A stretch of DNA of 64,000 nt from Termitomyces sp. T153 (lineage: Eukaryota; Basidiomycota; Agaricomycetes; Agaricales; Lyophyllaceae), in contig JACKQL020000084.1 of assembly GCA_018296165.2 (NCBI GenBank), positions 62,001-126,000 on the forward strand, in the 5' to 3' direction. A program made the position numbers and the translations under genes. Below are positions 24,018 to 36,739 of the stretch, piece by piece (within the stretch, counting starts at the first letter, position 1; the number at the start of each line of letters is the position of its first letter). The notes below the pieces were generated by a model. The model was not told the DNA's origin. It did not search any database and saw only the letters and a list, made by a program, of their open reading frames with translations.

Positions 24018-24976
24018 ATGTCGAATATGGAATTGCAATATGACAGACAAGTCGCCATTCCTCGGAGCGCCTACTCTTCTTCCTCCATCACTCTACAACA
24101 CTCCTTATCCTCCCGATCCCCGTCTCATTCTAGTTCATCGAGCCTGCGATCCTACGGCACAAAGGTGTCACACACGCTGATTTATGTCAAGGGAAACGAC
24201 GACACAAATGCAGATTTTTATTCAATCGATACCGTAGATTCGAAATGTAAGTCCCTAAAGATGTCCCACTCTCAAAAAAAGATACAGAATTCCCACCATA
24301 ACTGAATTTTTCATTATCCCACCTGCTTCTCATCTTTGCCCGGTCCTTGATTAGCATTCATTTCTCGACCCTGCCCTTTCCTCAGCGACTGACTTCTGAC
24401 CACAGCTCGCTTATCGTCCCGTAGTCGCGAAGTCTACGTGTGTACCTAATACCGACATATCAATCAATTCAACCTTAATAATACTATCATAGTATTCTAC
24501 TGGCCGTGGCGGAGCAGGAAACATCCACCGAGCCTCCATTCCTTATCAAGCCCGTCCTACAGATCCTTCACACGACTTCTCTGACCACCCTCATGGCCAT
24601 CGTGAAGCCGTTCCCGGCGTCCGCACTGTGCGTTCTTCCTATACTCAATCACCTTTCGAACCTTTGTTTTCTAACGTAGCCCTATCTACCCTGTATGACC
24701 ATAGAAAATCTCCACAGGACGCGGTGGTGCAGGAAACATCCGTGCGCCCTTCGAAGGAGACACGAGCCTCTCAGACGCGGACGTGGAAGTTATCCGTTCA
24801 CGTGTAGCTGTCTCCGCCGATGTACCCGTTTGTTTTCCTTTCCCCCTTAGCGTTGGTTCATTGCTTATACTCATCTGCTTATACTTATACAGCGCTCGTT
24901 TGGCCGTGGAGGCGCCGGCAACATCTCCATTCGTTCTCGTTCACGCGCGAATGACTCAGTGTGGCGCGGGAAATAG
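24018..24976 (+). CDS. Shorter DUF3602 paralogue, three GRGGAGN motifs
   Basis: Five exons give an open 200-residue protein: 24,018-24,246; 24,406-24,437; 24,493-24,627; 24,705-24,827; 24,893-24,976. All introns are GT-AG. Intron positions and phases match the larger gene at 20,225, including the 32-base second exon. Conserved pieces are KGNDDTNADFYSIDTVDSK at the end of exon 1, three GRGGAGNI motifs (exons 3, 4 and 5) and LSDADVEVIRSRVAVSADVP. It stops soon after the third motif and so lacks the C-terminal half of its neighbour. The ATG at 24,018 is the first in frame. The exons carry no stops, so the gene may be functional, but expression is unknown. It probably arose by local duplication followed by 3' loss. 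Confidence 0.75.
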
Positions 24977-25239
24977 TGGATTCAGTGCATATCAAAGATC
25001 GAATCCTATAAGTCAACGTCTTAAAGACTAGTAAACGCAGTGAATGACTCAGTCGTGCTTATAGGTGTAAGATGAACTAATATATCAATTACCTAGTGAA
25101 CGCAGTAGATGACTAGGTATTGAGTAATGTAAGTACAGTGAAAGCATAATCGGAAAAAGTAAGAATACACACCTCATTCGTGCTTATAGGTGTAAGACGA
25201 ACTTTGGTGCATGGATCCTGCAGCCGAACACACGTGATC

Positions 25240-26290
25240 CATTTAGTCCTGACTCGTGATAGCGACGCGCAGGTCGCGGTTGACATTATCTTCTGACAGT
25301 GCAATACCCTGCAGAAGAATGAGGGTGCGCCGTATGTATATTTTCTCCTTTTTTTTTTTTTTGCTTCATGAAAGACTCACAAGGTGCAACTCGGAATGAC
25401 CTCCCTCTATCTTCACACACGATTCTTTATCTGTAGCTCTCACATATATATAGTACACAATCGAGCTTGTCAATGTCCACCTATCAAACCATGGTCCTAA
25501 CAGTCTTCTGGAGAGAGATGGGTTGATCAAACCTCGGCTACGTGGGTGTCTGGATGCACTGAATAGAGCCAGCATGGCATCAGCGTTGTGGAGCGGATAG
25601 GGTATACTACTTTCGAGCGGTGTTATTACCTGAAAACAATAATACGTCACAATGTGGATCCGAACTCCAGGTGGAGATGAAAGACCACATCAGCTGGAAA
25701 TGTAATATCATAGTTACTAGTTCCAGACATACAATCTCTACATACATCGATCCATCTACAAGGTCAAAACAAAAGTTTGTGAACATGGGTGGAAGGCTGT
25801 CTTTTCTGAACGTACTGTCAATGTCTTTTGTCAAAATCGAATCTCGGCTACATTGTATGAAACCATGGAGTTGCAATTTTGACAGCTTGAGTTTGGTCAC
25901 TTACTGCTATTATGCAGCCATGAATGCATGAACTCTAACTCAATTATGATACTCACATCAACCACTGTGAGCACGTTTAATCAATGGAGAATTGATGATG
26001 GCTTTGAGAGGTCCACCTGCTCCGTGGCCGCTACTAACACATCAAGAGTTTGAACGGCAAATTCTATTGCAGTATCCATATGGGAGTTCTGGTGCACTGT
26101 GCTGATAGAGATCTTGAGCACAACAACAGGAAATATAAGGCCGACCGAAAACTCGCCCTTTCCATAAGGGCTACAAAAAACATGACCATTTCCAGGATCA
26201 TGAGAACTTGAGAGATGCGGAAAGATAGACAAGAAGCTGAGCTTAATCATAGAAGACACGGGGAAGATGTGGGGTATGCATGAAAAACTG
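25240..26290. repeat. Segmental duplication, part a, copy 1
   Basis: This stretch is repeated with high similarity at 28,965-30,400. Shared blocks include GTGAGCACGTTTAATCAAT, CCATGGTCCTAACAGTCTT and GATAGAGATCTTGAGCACAA. Minus-strand frames over 25,981-26,259 and 25,607-25,900 are open, but the second copy carries indels in the same frames, so I do not call a gene. This copy keeps CG throughout. Confidence 0.8.
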
Positions 26291-26925
26291 GAGTCCTAGA
26301 TGATCCCAAGCGAATAGCCAAATTTATGACTGTTGATTTGTTATTGATGCTTCAAACGAGGACAGGGTTCCAAGAGTTTCTGGTATTGTCCAAAGTTATG
26401 TAAAACAGGGGAGGATTCATCATTGATGTGATGCAGAAAGAACTTGGAGGAAGTTATAGTTATGTGTTATGAAACTCATGATTCTAGTGCAGGGAAAGAT
26501 CTTACTCTCCCCTTATGGCTATACAAACCTCTGGACACCAGATTTATGTAGTTCTTCAGTAGGGTTCTCCTTGATCCGAATGAATGATTATCTCAGTGAC
26601 TCTGATAGGGACAGTGTAGAAATGTCTGCATGCCGGAAATGGAACGTTGGATTGCTTCAAAATTCTGATCAACCTCTCCTGGATGCCTCATACAATATTT
26701 CTTGATGCTTCCCAAATTCGTACGTATGTGTTTCACAACACGTCCTCACACAAGCCTTTTCTCATTGACCATATCTCAATTGCCCAATTTGACACTCCTT
26801 GATGTAAGTTGCACATCAAAGTTTTGTATCAATCTCAGTCTTAACATAGTTTTTGGATGTTGAAATTCTCTCTATATAGTAGTTCTTGCCTAAGGCTTCT
26901 CTTAACCCTTATCTCATTCGAACCC
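26291..26925. other. Spacer with duplicated segment (part b, copy 1)
   Basis: About 26,335-26,510 (GTTATTGATGC, CCAAAGTTATGTAAAACAGG, GATTCATCATTGATGTGATG) recurs at about 33,738-33,890. The 26,710-26,925 stretch (CAACACGTCCT, CTCATTGACCA) is the upstream part of the duplicated membrane-protein gene and recurs from 33,950. No coding signal. Confidence 0.6.
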
Positions 26926-26929
26926 TACC

Positions 26930-28200
26930 ATGACTGCTGGCAGAGAGATGCTCAGTTACATGCCTGAAACAGCAATAATCCCCCTTTTCTATGGCATGTA
27001 CTGTTTCTTCCTCAGTGCCTTAACAGCTTTGAGCCCAAGTCAAGTCAGGCTTGTGCATGCTCAGAAGGGCTCTTGGCTTGGCTTACAATTTCCAAATCTC
27101 AAAATCAGCTGTGTAATAGGAGCTTGTACTAACTTGCACTGCAACAGGAATTTTAGCACCAATTTCTGGCTGGTCCACCTATTCACTTTTTAAGTAAGTA
27201 TTTGTATTTATCCAACCAAATATCATTCATATGATTCCATGAATTGAAGGAAGCATTGTGAGCAACAGTCCACACAGTCCTGGAGAGCACTAACAAGTGC
27301 ATCTCTTGGCCTGATTGTCTTGAATGTGAATCTGGCCCTCCAATTGGTGCAGCCAGTGCTTCGGTTGAGAGTGTTGGTTGGGAATACCACATCACTGATG
27401 GCACAGACTTCTCAATCAGTACTTGAAGCAAGATTGGAAATTACTGATGCTTGGTTGGAAGATATGCTTGTAAGTTGAACATCTTCCCTTAACCTAGCTG
27501 GGAAAAAGATGGAAATCATCATCTAATTATGAATCCATAATGCAGCCTGTCTTCAATGATTATTTCATCATATGGCGAGCTTGGGTTCTCTTCAAGAAGC
27601 AAAGATGGGCAGGGTATCTTTCAATGGCATTATGGATAATGACCCTGGGTATGCTTTTCTTCCAAATGAATTATGGATGGATATCAATGATTTCCTCTAC
27701 TACTAGTAGAAACACTGTTATACTTGGTTGTCCTTTCATGTCCTTTTGGCCTTCCCAATCAAAAAGTCTCCACCATGACTATCTTATCAGGCCTTTCCCT
27801 TCTGTTGTCTTTGTTAACTAACATCACTGCTACCTTATTGATTTTATGGTGTGTTACCCCTGAGTCACCAATGCATGCTGACTATAACAAACTGATACAG
27901 GAGAAACTTCAAATCTATAAAGAAGAATTGGGCAGTCAACATTAGAGTCAATTCAAGATGTGGCACATCTTATCCCTCATTGTTGACATGGGAGCTATCT
28001 ACTACATTCTGCAGATATACAATTGGTCTTTTGGAGAGTCATCTAGTGGCTGAATTTATCTACAGCTCATATTAACTGTCTCTATATTTGCTACTACCTT
28101 TCATCCTATACATCTAGCAGGATCAGCTGACATTGCAGTAGAGGTCTTTGGCACCATCTTTAGAATTATCTCAGTAAGAATTCAACCTTGGTTTCTGAAA
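26930..28200 (+). pseudogene. Multi-pass membrane protein pseudogene, copy 1
   Basis: The segments resemble a fungal seven-helix type integral membrane protein. The start at 26,930 (MTAGREMLSYMPETAIIPLF) leads to the hydrophobic FYGMYCFFLSALTAL. A later exon reads DYFIIWRAWVLFKKQRWAGY (27,549 onward); another hydrophobic piece follows, LSLLLSLLTNITATLLIL with YNKLIQEKLQIYKEELG, and then a helix MWHILSLIVDMGAIYYILQI. The DYxIxWRAWVLF motif is typical of such Agaricomycete proteins, to my knowledge. Frames shift between pieces and stops occur, so it is not functional as it stands. The sister copy lies at 34,147-35,440. CG is largely lost here. Confidence 0.5.
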
Positions 28201-28964
28201 GAAATGTTCTTAAAAGAAATCCTAGTTTGTATATCCATCTGTAGTGCACTTTGGTGTACAGGAACTTTCAGTTGCAAGGATGCATGAAACTATCATGTCC
28301 TTCCATGACAAACAAAACAGTGACAATGTATAGGAATACAATGCTCATGCATGTGGTGTATTAGCTACATAAGGATCATTGGAGAAGAAAAATACAACAA
28401 TCGCATGTACAAACATTGAAATCTACAAACCGATGCTCATCTCATGTGTGGACAGATATTAAAAACATAGATTTCATCTAGTTCAATGGCAACAGTCATG
28501 TTGAATCTTGATGACCTTGTTTAGACATTATCCCCATATTTATTTCTCCCAGTCTGGTCTGACCTTCTAATGCTGTTGTGCCTAGAACATTTTCCACATA
28601 AGACAGCCCTGGGTATAGTCTGCTACTGCATCAGCACACTGACAGGCTGGGCTATTACCATTGCAAACAGCTGCATGTAGGCTGCTTGTTGTGCATGATG
28701 AGCTGTTGGAGCTAGCATCCAACCCAATACATATCCAAAGACTGATTGATAGCCTACATATAGTAGGGCAACCATGGCCACACCTGTATACAGGTTCTGA
28801 GAACCTGGGTGGACATGGTGCAGAATATGCTGTGCCCACATGTCCATGTCAAAGTGCCATTCAAGTGGGACTTGAGTGAGTCCTGCTCCCCAGGTGTTGT
28901 TGTCAGCACAGTCAAGCATGGCTGAAGTCTGAGATGGTTGGGGGACAGCAAGCCAATGGCTGTT
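28201..28964. other. CpG-poor spacer with one open frame
   Basis: The first 130 bases or so still match the sister copy (35,440-35,590). The rest is unrelated and CG-free. A 98-codon minus-strand frame (28,919-28,623, with VALLYVGYQSVFGYVLGWML) is open but has no recognised motif. I see no transposon ends. Confidence 0.4.
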
Positions 28965-30400
28965 TCCTTGGATTCATTTAGTCCTGACTCATGATAGCAA
29001 CATGCAGGTTGTGGTTGACATTATCTTCTGATAGTGCAATGCCCTGCAGAAGAATGAGGGTGCACCATATGTATATTTTCTCCTTTTTTTGCTTCATGAA
29101 AGACTCACAAGGTGCAACTCGGAATCACCTCCCTCTATCTTCACACACGATGCTTTATATGTAGCTCTCACATATATATATAGTACACAATCGAGCTTGT
29201 CAATGTCCACTTATCAAACCATGGTCCTAACAGTCTTGGGTTGATCAAACCTCGGCTACGTGGGTGTCTGGATGCACTGAATAGAGCCAGCATGGCATCA
29301 ATGTTGTGGATTGGGTAGGGTATACTACTTTTGAGCAGTGTTATTATTGAAAACAATAATACGTCACAATGTGGATCCGAACTCCAGGTGGAGATGAAAG
29401 ACCACATCAGCTGGAAATGTAATATCATAGTTACTAGTTCCAGACATACAATTTCTACATAGATCGAACCATCTACAAGGTCAAAGCAAATGTTTGTGAA
29501 CATGGGTGGAAGGCTGTCTTCTCTAAACATACTGTACATGTGTTGTCAAAATCGAATCTCGGCTACGTTGTATGAAACCATGGAGTTGCAATTTCGACAG
29601 CTTGAGTTTGGTCACTTACTGCTATTATGCAACCATGAATGCATGAACTCTAACTCAATTATGATACTCACATCAACCACTGTGAGCACGTTTAATCAAT
29701 AGAGAATTGATGATGGCTTTGAGAGGTCCACCTGCTCCGTGGCCGATTCTAAAACATCAAGAGTTTGAACGCAAAAATCTATGGGAGTATCCAGATGGAA
29801 GTTCTGGTGCACTGTGCTGATAGAGATCTTGAGCACAACAACAGGAAATATACTGCCGACCAAAAACTCGCCCTTTCCATAAGGGCTACAACCAACATGA
29901 CCATTGAGTCAACCTACGATCACCCTTGGCTATTATTTGGCGGCTTACTGATTCAAAATTTCTCTTGAAATTATTCTTGAAAGCTGATGGATGCTGGCGT
30001 CCACTCTCGAGCTTGAAGTGATTGTTTTCCAAAAATTCAGCCTCCGACGCAATACTTCGATTTCGTGAATAATACGGCCTCGCTGTCAGGATTGAGTAGT
30101 TAGGCCATTGCGGTCCGTGACTCAATTATGCCGTGGCCGCTACTAAAACATCAAGAGTTTGAACGGCAAATTCTATTGCAGTTTCCAGATGGAAGTTCTG
30201 GTGCACTGTGCTGATAGAGATCTTGAGCACAACAACAGGAAATATAATGCCGACCAAAAACTCGCCCTTTCCATAAGGGCTACAAAAAACATGACCATTT
30301 TTAGGATCATGAGAACTTGAAAGACGCGGAAAAATAGACATGAAGTTGAACTTGGCCATATGGGATGATGTGAGGTATGCATGAAAGACTGAAGTCCTAG
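28965..30400. repeat. Segmental duplication, part a, copy 2
   Basis: Repeats 25,240-26,290. In the first 120 bases or so (to about 29,085) the CG sites of copy 1 appear as TG or CA; beyond about 29,110 CG is kept. A sub-segment is present twice in this copy (about 29,690-29,900 and 30,130-30,390), separated by about 230 bp of unrelated sequence containing CCTCCGACGCAATACTTCG. Confidence 0.8.
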
Positions 30401-33400
30401 ATCATTCCAAAGCTGAAGAACAATATAATATGGTCATAGGTTCGGGTCCGTCAGCAGGAACTAAACCCTTTACCCGTATGTGTAAGCAAAACAGGATCCA
30501 GACTCTTGTGGAGATTTGGGTGGGCTTCTGTCCTTAAGAATGACACCGCCTGACATCCTCCACTGCTGAAAGACTCGGAGTCAGAGTTCACATCACAGAC
30601 CACAGGGACAGCCCGCGTTTGGCCAAGACCGCCGGATCCAGAGAAGGACAGTCACCGTCAGATATCGAATTGCATAGATGCATCATGACGCTAATCGATT
30701 GATGCAGACGTTGTGAAATATCCCAGAGTCGTTCCACGAAAGTACAAGAGTGGTTTTCAACTCAAAGGGAGGTCGACAACTTGAAGACACCTTGAAGACA
30801 ACTTGAAGAGAGGTTGACGCGTTATTTGGACACGTTTTTTCGGGCCATTCGACTGATTAAATTCTCAAATTTTCGACTTTCCAACTTGTCTTTTTACTCC
30901 AAAAAAAATACTTGGCTTGTTGCTATGTTATCGTCGCTTTGTCAATCTTAACCAATGTATTGCTGCCTTCTTTGATACTTGGATCACGGTGACACAGCAA
31001 TCTTAAATACAGCAACAATGGTATAAAACTGCGTACTAGTATAATCTGCATAACTCCTGAGATCAAAAACGTCGGGGGATTCCGCTGTGACACAAACCTA
31101 AGACGAACCGAAGAACACCCCGTCCTTCTGCTTGAAGGAAAACCGCCCCAGTACTAGTGACCAGCCCCAAATCAAATCGATGTTCCGTTCTCGTGACAGT
31201 CTGAAGGAAAGCCTCCTGCGTAATCTTCTCGTTCGAAGAGTACCCGGCGGAAATCTTGGGGTGATATCAACGCCAAAGTCAGGGGGGATTAGATGGTCTG
31301 CGGGAAGCGTTCAAGAAGCTTTAGTGCAGCATAGCGCAGTGGAGTGAGTTAGATGAGAAGGAAGGAGGATGAGAGGCGACGTACGGGTGTGATCATACTG
31401 AGTCCTGACGTAGGTTTGCTATTCCGCTTTTCTTACTATCGCATCGTATCTCCTGCCATCCATCAGCAAATGCCAAAGAGCGAAGAGACCTCGAAGAACT
31501 ATCCAAATACATACCAGTCATCATCATCATCATCCCCTCCAACCTCCTCACCAACCAATGCAATACATCTGACATGAACAGTTGAAATCCCATGTCCTTT
31601 GCCATAACAATCACCTCCCTGTTCTTGAAGTGCCGATCCACTCTATTGCCACCGCGTTGTACACTAAGTATTCGTGACTTCACCTAAGTTGCGGCCTTCT
31701 TTGTGGTAGATGGTGACGCCAATGTAATGGTGTAGGTAAGACAAGGCTTGCAGGAGCGGATGTCTGAACCGAAGACGTCAGGCGTTGCCTGTGGATCGGG
31801 ATTAGTGAGAGTGGTGAGGAGAGAGGGAACGTACTGTGCATGTATAGAGTGAGTTCTGTCTGGTTATGAGGCTAGTATGACTATGACCGCGGAAGAAGGG
31901 ACAGGAGAGAGGAGGGGGTACGAGAAGATGTGCACGGGTAAGCCCGCCAATAAGTGAAAAACTTTGATATCGAGGCAGGTCATGAGTCCGGGACACATTC
32001 CTGATTTGTCCTTTAGAGTTTACATTACAGGAGGATTTGGAGCTGTGAATGTACGTCAGTGAAGCGCATATATCGGGGAAGTAGGAAAAGAACGAACACT
32101 AAGCCAAAACCGGTCCATACAAGATATACCCAGACCCGTCCTTCTCATCCGGCGGGCTCTTGAACAAATCTTCCCAACAACGTCCAGCTGAAACATCAGA
32201 TGGCCATAATGAATCGAGCGAGATCATTCAAGAAGGGTCAAACCAGGAAGACTAGGGCGAGATTGATACGGGCGGCTTAGTTTAGTAGTACGGCTTGTGT
32301 CATGAGGCATGGACGTCTCAATCAAGTATAAACCCGATCAACGACGACAGGCGCAAACAGATTTGGGATACGTAGGAGCAAAGCAGAGCAAAGGGGAGTG
32401 CCTGAGGGCTTCTTGATGATGCTTCGATCGAGGGTGCTGGATCGTCCACTCTCCCCAAAATCTCTGTCGACAAACTCGCCTCGCATGATTCTGTTCTTTC
32501 AGGCTCACTCTCCCCCGTCCCTAGCACCTGTATGATCCAAGGAACAGTTTACCAGGCTTCAGTATCCCCAGCTTCCTTGATCCTTCGCAACCTTCTGAGG
32601 AATCCAAGCCCATTTTGGACATCTTTCAACTTTCTTCCTTTGAAGATATTCTGGCCCGCAAACAACGACTTACAGCTAGACGTAAGGATCTCCAGATGCA
32701 TCATTCCGCTTCATGGGTACACACAGCGCAAGTTGTAAGCCGGAAACGAGCGCTCAAAGAGGAGCGAAGGAGACTATGGGATAGATTGTTAGTGCTTGGG
32801 AGGAAGCGGAGGTTGTCGCAATGGAGGTTGAGGAGCGCTAGATTGAATAGACGGTAGTGAAGAAAGAGGAGGAGATCGAGGAAATTCAAAGGTTGTTTGC
32901 TGCCTAGTGGAGCGGAGACGATGATGTTGACATTGATAATGTGAAAGGTATAGGTAAATTGCTGACACTTTTCTTATCTTATCGGCACGTCCGCAGTACA
33001 TACTACGAGAGCCATCTCTGGCGGAGAGGCATCCCTTGCGACCATAGTCAAAATATCTCCTTTACATTATTGTAGGAGCTTATGTTCCAAATTTATGACA
33101 TTTTTCTTGTAGGTAGTCAAACCTCGTGGCTATCATATTTCCGTCCCTCTATTCATGTTACTGTGGAGAGGAAGGAACCATCAAGTCATACTTCAAACTT
33201 CTGTCTAATGCAATTGAATGATTATGTGTAACTTGTAAGCATGCCTTTACGTTGGCGATGTGTATGTAGCGATCCTGAAACCTGAAATTCGCAGATCAGC
33301 ATGAAATATACCCGTAGAGCGATATCTATATCATTGACTCCTCAGACGTTCCTGGTGGGGTCGGACCAGATAACTGGGGGATCAAGAAAGGTCTGGTATG

Positions 33401-33735
33401 CAGTATGGCTTTAAGTTTTACGATGGAGAGATGCATAGAACGTATATAAGCTCGAATGACAGTACAGTACTCAATCGATGATAACAGACGTGAGAAGGGA
33501 TAGAAAGGAGTATGATGCGCAGCTTCGTACAAGCATTACACAGCGCTGTATAGTGAGAATGAATGCATCGTTTTCAAGATTGTGGATAATCGAAATAAGT
33601 GTGGAATCGATCGATGTCGTTGCGATCCTGGTCAAGCCTGAAGCTTGAAGTTCCACAGTCGCACTTTAATCTCATCCCGTATGTATGCGATCTTAAAGTC
33701 ATATTTGTGGCGAATAGCGGAACTTAAGATCATTG
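30401..33735. other. CpG-normal region without confident gene
   Basis: CG is normal, so host genes are possible, but no frame has a recognisable domain with matching splice sites. The best candidate is 32,556-32,857 on the plus strand: an open stretch with DIFQLSSFEDILARKQRLTA followed by a very basic, possibly coiled-coil tail (KRALKEERRRLWDRLLVLGR) ending in a stop. It could be the last exon of an unknown gene. A TCATCA run lies at about 31,518-31,535. Confidence 0.35.
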
Positions 33736-33737
33736 TC

Positions 33738-35590
33738 TTGTTATTGATGCATCGAACCAGGGTAGGGTTCCACGGTTTCTTGTATTTTCCAAAGTTATGT
33801 AAAACAGGGGAAGATTCATCATTGATGTGATGCAGAAAGAACGTGGAGCAAGCTATAGTTATAAGTTAGTGAAACTCATGATTATAGTCAGGAGAAGCTC
33901 CATTCTCTTACCCCCCTGTTACAGGCTATACCAACCTTCACAACACGTCCTTTTCACTTTTCACACAAGCCCTTTCTCATTGACCAGATCTTAATTGCTC
34001 AATTTAACACTCCTTGATGTAAGCTGCACATCAAACTTTTCTATTGATCTCAGTTTCAACATAGTTTTCCGATGTTGAAATTTTCTGTATATAGTGGTTC
34101 TTGCCTAAGGTTTCTCATGACCCTCATTTCATTTCTACCCTACTAGGATGACTGACGAGGAGCGATTTGCCCTTTTTGTTTACGGTGAGGATATTCTTAC
34201 GTAGATGCCTGGGACGGCAATAAAGCCCCTTTTCTATGGCACGTACTGTTTCCTCATTTAGTGTTTTTGTGACTCTGGCTTGTAGCTCCAATAAGGCCAG
34301 GTCGAGCCAATCTTTGGTGGAGGCTCGGAATACCTCATGGCCTGGCTTACAATTTTTTGATCTCCAAGTCAACTGTGCAATAGGATCTCATACTAACTTG
34401 CATTTCAACAGCAATTTTGGCACCAATTTTTGGCTGGGTCACCTATTCACTTTACAAGTAAGTATCACAACTTATCCAACCATATCTGATCCATGTGACT
34501 TCATGTATCCAAGGAAACATTGCCAGCAACAGTCATACCAGTCATGGAGGACACTAACGAGTGCATCCTTGGGCCTAGTTGTGTTGAATGTGACTATAGT
34601 CATACACTTGACGCAGAATGCACTTCGGTTGAAATTGTTGATTGGGAATAATATGCCTCTGATGGCTCGAATTTCTCAATTGGATGCACTTGTAGAAAGA
34701 TTGGAGATCGCCAACTCATGGTTTGGAGATCTACTTGTAAGTTGCCATTAACATAGCTGAATGAAAGATTGAAATCATCTTCTGACTATGAATCCATAAC
34801 ACAGCCTGTCTTCAATGATTACTTCATCATATGGCGAGCTTGGGTTCTCTTTGAGAAGCGAAGATGGGCAGGGTATCTTTCAATGGCTTTATGTCTAGTA
34901 AACTTGGGTATGCTCCATTCAAATGAATTACTTATGGATATCCAATAATTAATCCACTAGTAGAAACACTGTTGTATCTGGTCACCTTGTCATCTCCCTT
35001 TCCTTTATTATTGGGCCTTTCTATCTTAGGAGAACTTACTGTTTTGTTGTCATTCTTGACTAATGCCACTGCTACTTCCTTTGTTGCATGGATTTTATGG
35101 TGCGCTATCTCTGAATCACCACTGTATGCTGACCACAACAAATTGATGCAGGAAAAACTTCAGTGCTATAAGAAAGAACTTGGACAGTCGACATTGGACC
35201 CAGTTCAAGATCTGGCACATCCTGTCTCTCATTGTTGACATGGGAGTCATTTACTGCATCTTGCAGGTATATAATTGGCAATTTGAACTCAAGTCATATA
35301 GAGGCTGATAAATTCTTAATTTGTAGCTTGTAGTTGCTCTCTTTTTATTTTCAACTACCTTTCATTATATATATCTAGCGGGATCCATTTCCATTGCATC
35401 ACAGATTTTTGCCTCTGTCTATGAGATAATTTCAGTAAGCAGTCAACCTTGTTTTCTGACAGAAATGTTCTGAAAAATCCTAGTTCATATATCCATCTTT
35501 AGTACACTTTGCTGTACAGGAACAATTTTCAGTGGCAGGGATGCACAAAACCATCATGTCCTTCCATGATAAACAAAACACTCACAATGT
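33738..35590 (+). pseudogene. Multi-pass membrane protein pseudogene, copy 2
   Basis: Repeats 26,335-26,510 (upstream block, here to about 33,890) and 26,710-28,330. The putative start is ATG 34,147 (MTDEERFALFVYGEDILT, followed directly by a stop). Later pieces are SLGLVVLNVTIVIHLTQN, DYFIIWRAWVLFEKRRWAGY (34,819 onward), LTVLLSFLTNATATSFVAWI with HNKLMQEKLQCYKKELG, and WHILSLIVDMGVIYCILQ. Donor-like GTAAGT follows several pieces, as in a multi-exon gene. Stops and frame changes mark it as broken. It keeps more CG than copy 1 in its first half. The young LTR composite inserted just after its 3' end (35,661). Confidence 0.55.
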
Positions 35591-35660
35591 GTAGGAAAGA
35601 AAAGTTCATGCATGTATTCCATCACAATGATTACATGAGAAGGAAAATATGAGAGAATCC

Positions 35661-36446
35661 TGTCAGGTTCCGCTGACCTCGGGGGCTCAGCTGCACTGGG
35701 CGAGTCCTTACTAGGCGGGCGTGATTCCCCTGCATTGGTGACCGGACACTCAAAGACGTTCTGGGTCCTGGTGGTTTGCGCGGGTAATTGGGGAGATGTG
35801 ATCCAGACAGGTCCGGGAAGGTCCGGAGAAGTCGGATTGTGGGGAAATGAGACGGTCTTGGCGGGGTTCAAGCAGAAGGCCGTACGGGAGATTTGCGGAA
35901 GCAAGGGAGTAGGTGGCTGTGTGATCAATGGGGGCGGAGCCGGGGTTTGATGGGAGATCATTTGGAGTTGATGGAGTCCGGGACCGAGCAAAGAGTGAGG
36001 TTCGGACCTGGTAAGGGGTGTCGGGGTTCGTAATTATAATCGCGGAGTTCGTGAGGTCGTTAGGGTTGATGAAGAATTGGGCACAAGGGTCAGACGACGT
36101 CACTGAGACGGCGTTGGACGAGACAATATGGAACAAGAGTAGATTCGAGTGGAGGTACGAAACAATAACGAGAACGATAACGAAAAGGGGACGAGACAAG
36201 ACCGGGAGACTGAGATAAGACCGGGAGACTGAGATAAGACCGGGAGACTGAGATAAGACCGGGAAACTGAGAGTAAGGAGAAAGAGACACGAAAACGAAC
36301 ACGAAACACAGAAAGGAAGCAATCAGACCATAGGTAACGTTAAGCAATATCAAGACTGGAGTACGAAGAGCTACTCGATGACTTATATACTGACTACCGG
36401 AGGACTTCGGGGTACGTCGGCTGTGGCGGCGGGGCTTGGCGGGGCT
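35661..36446 (-). repeat. Left part of the outer LTR (minus orientation)
   Basis: Matches 48,360-49,145 closely, including four 19-base repeats at about 36,199-36,274 and the reversed TATA segment CTTATATA near 36,380. It breaks off in the middle of a GGCGGGGCTTGGCGGGGCT block at about 36,446. Confidence 0.9.
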
Positions 36447-36738
36447 CATCAAACCCCGGCTCCACCCCCATTGATCACACAGCCACCTACTCCCTTGCTT
36501 CCGCAAATCTCCCGTACGGCCTTCTGCTTGAACCCCGCCAAGACCGTCTCATTTCCCCACAATCCGACTTCTCCGGACCTTCCCGGACCTGTCTGGATCA
36601 CATCTCCCCAATTACCCGCGCAAACCACCAGGACCCAGAACGTCTTTGAGTGTCCGGTCACCAATGCAGGGGAATCACGCCCGCCTAGTAAGGACTTGCC
36701 CAGTGCAGCTGTGCCCCCGAGGTCAGCGGACCCTGACA
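36447..36738 (+). repeat. 3' remnant of the nested element's 5' LTR
   Basis: Corresponds to the last 292 bp of the LTR at 40,522-41,686, ending GGACCCTGACA. It is the inverted complement of 35,661-35,950, so the two form a foldback with 292 bp arms and a loop of about 495 bp. Confidence 0.9.
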
Positions 36739-36739
36739 T

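Noticed and set aside
25607..26259. Minus-strand frames in the segmental duplication as a host gene
   Set aside because: Indels between the two copies fall inside the frames, and no motif or splice pattern was found.
30401..33735. Several open frames of 60-96 codons (for example 31,393-31,683 minus)
   Set aside because: They have no domain, no consistent splice sites and no homologue in the window; such lengths are expected by chance.
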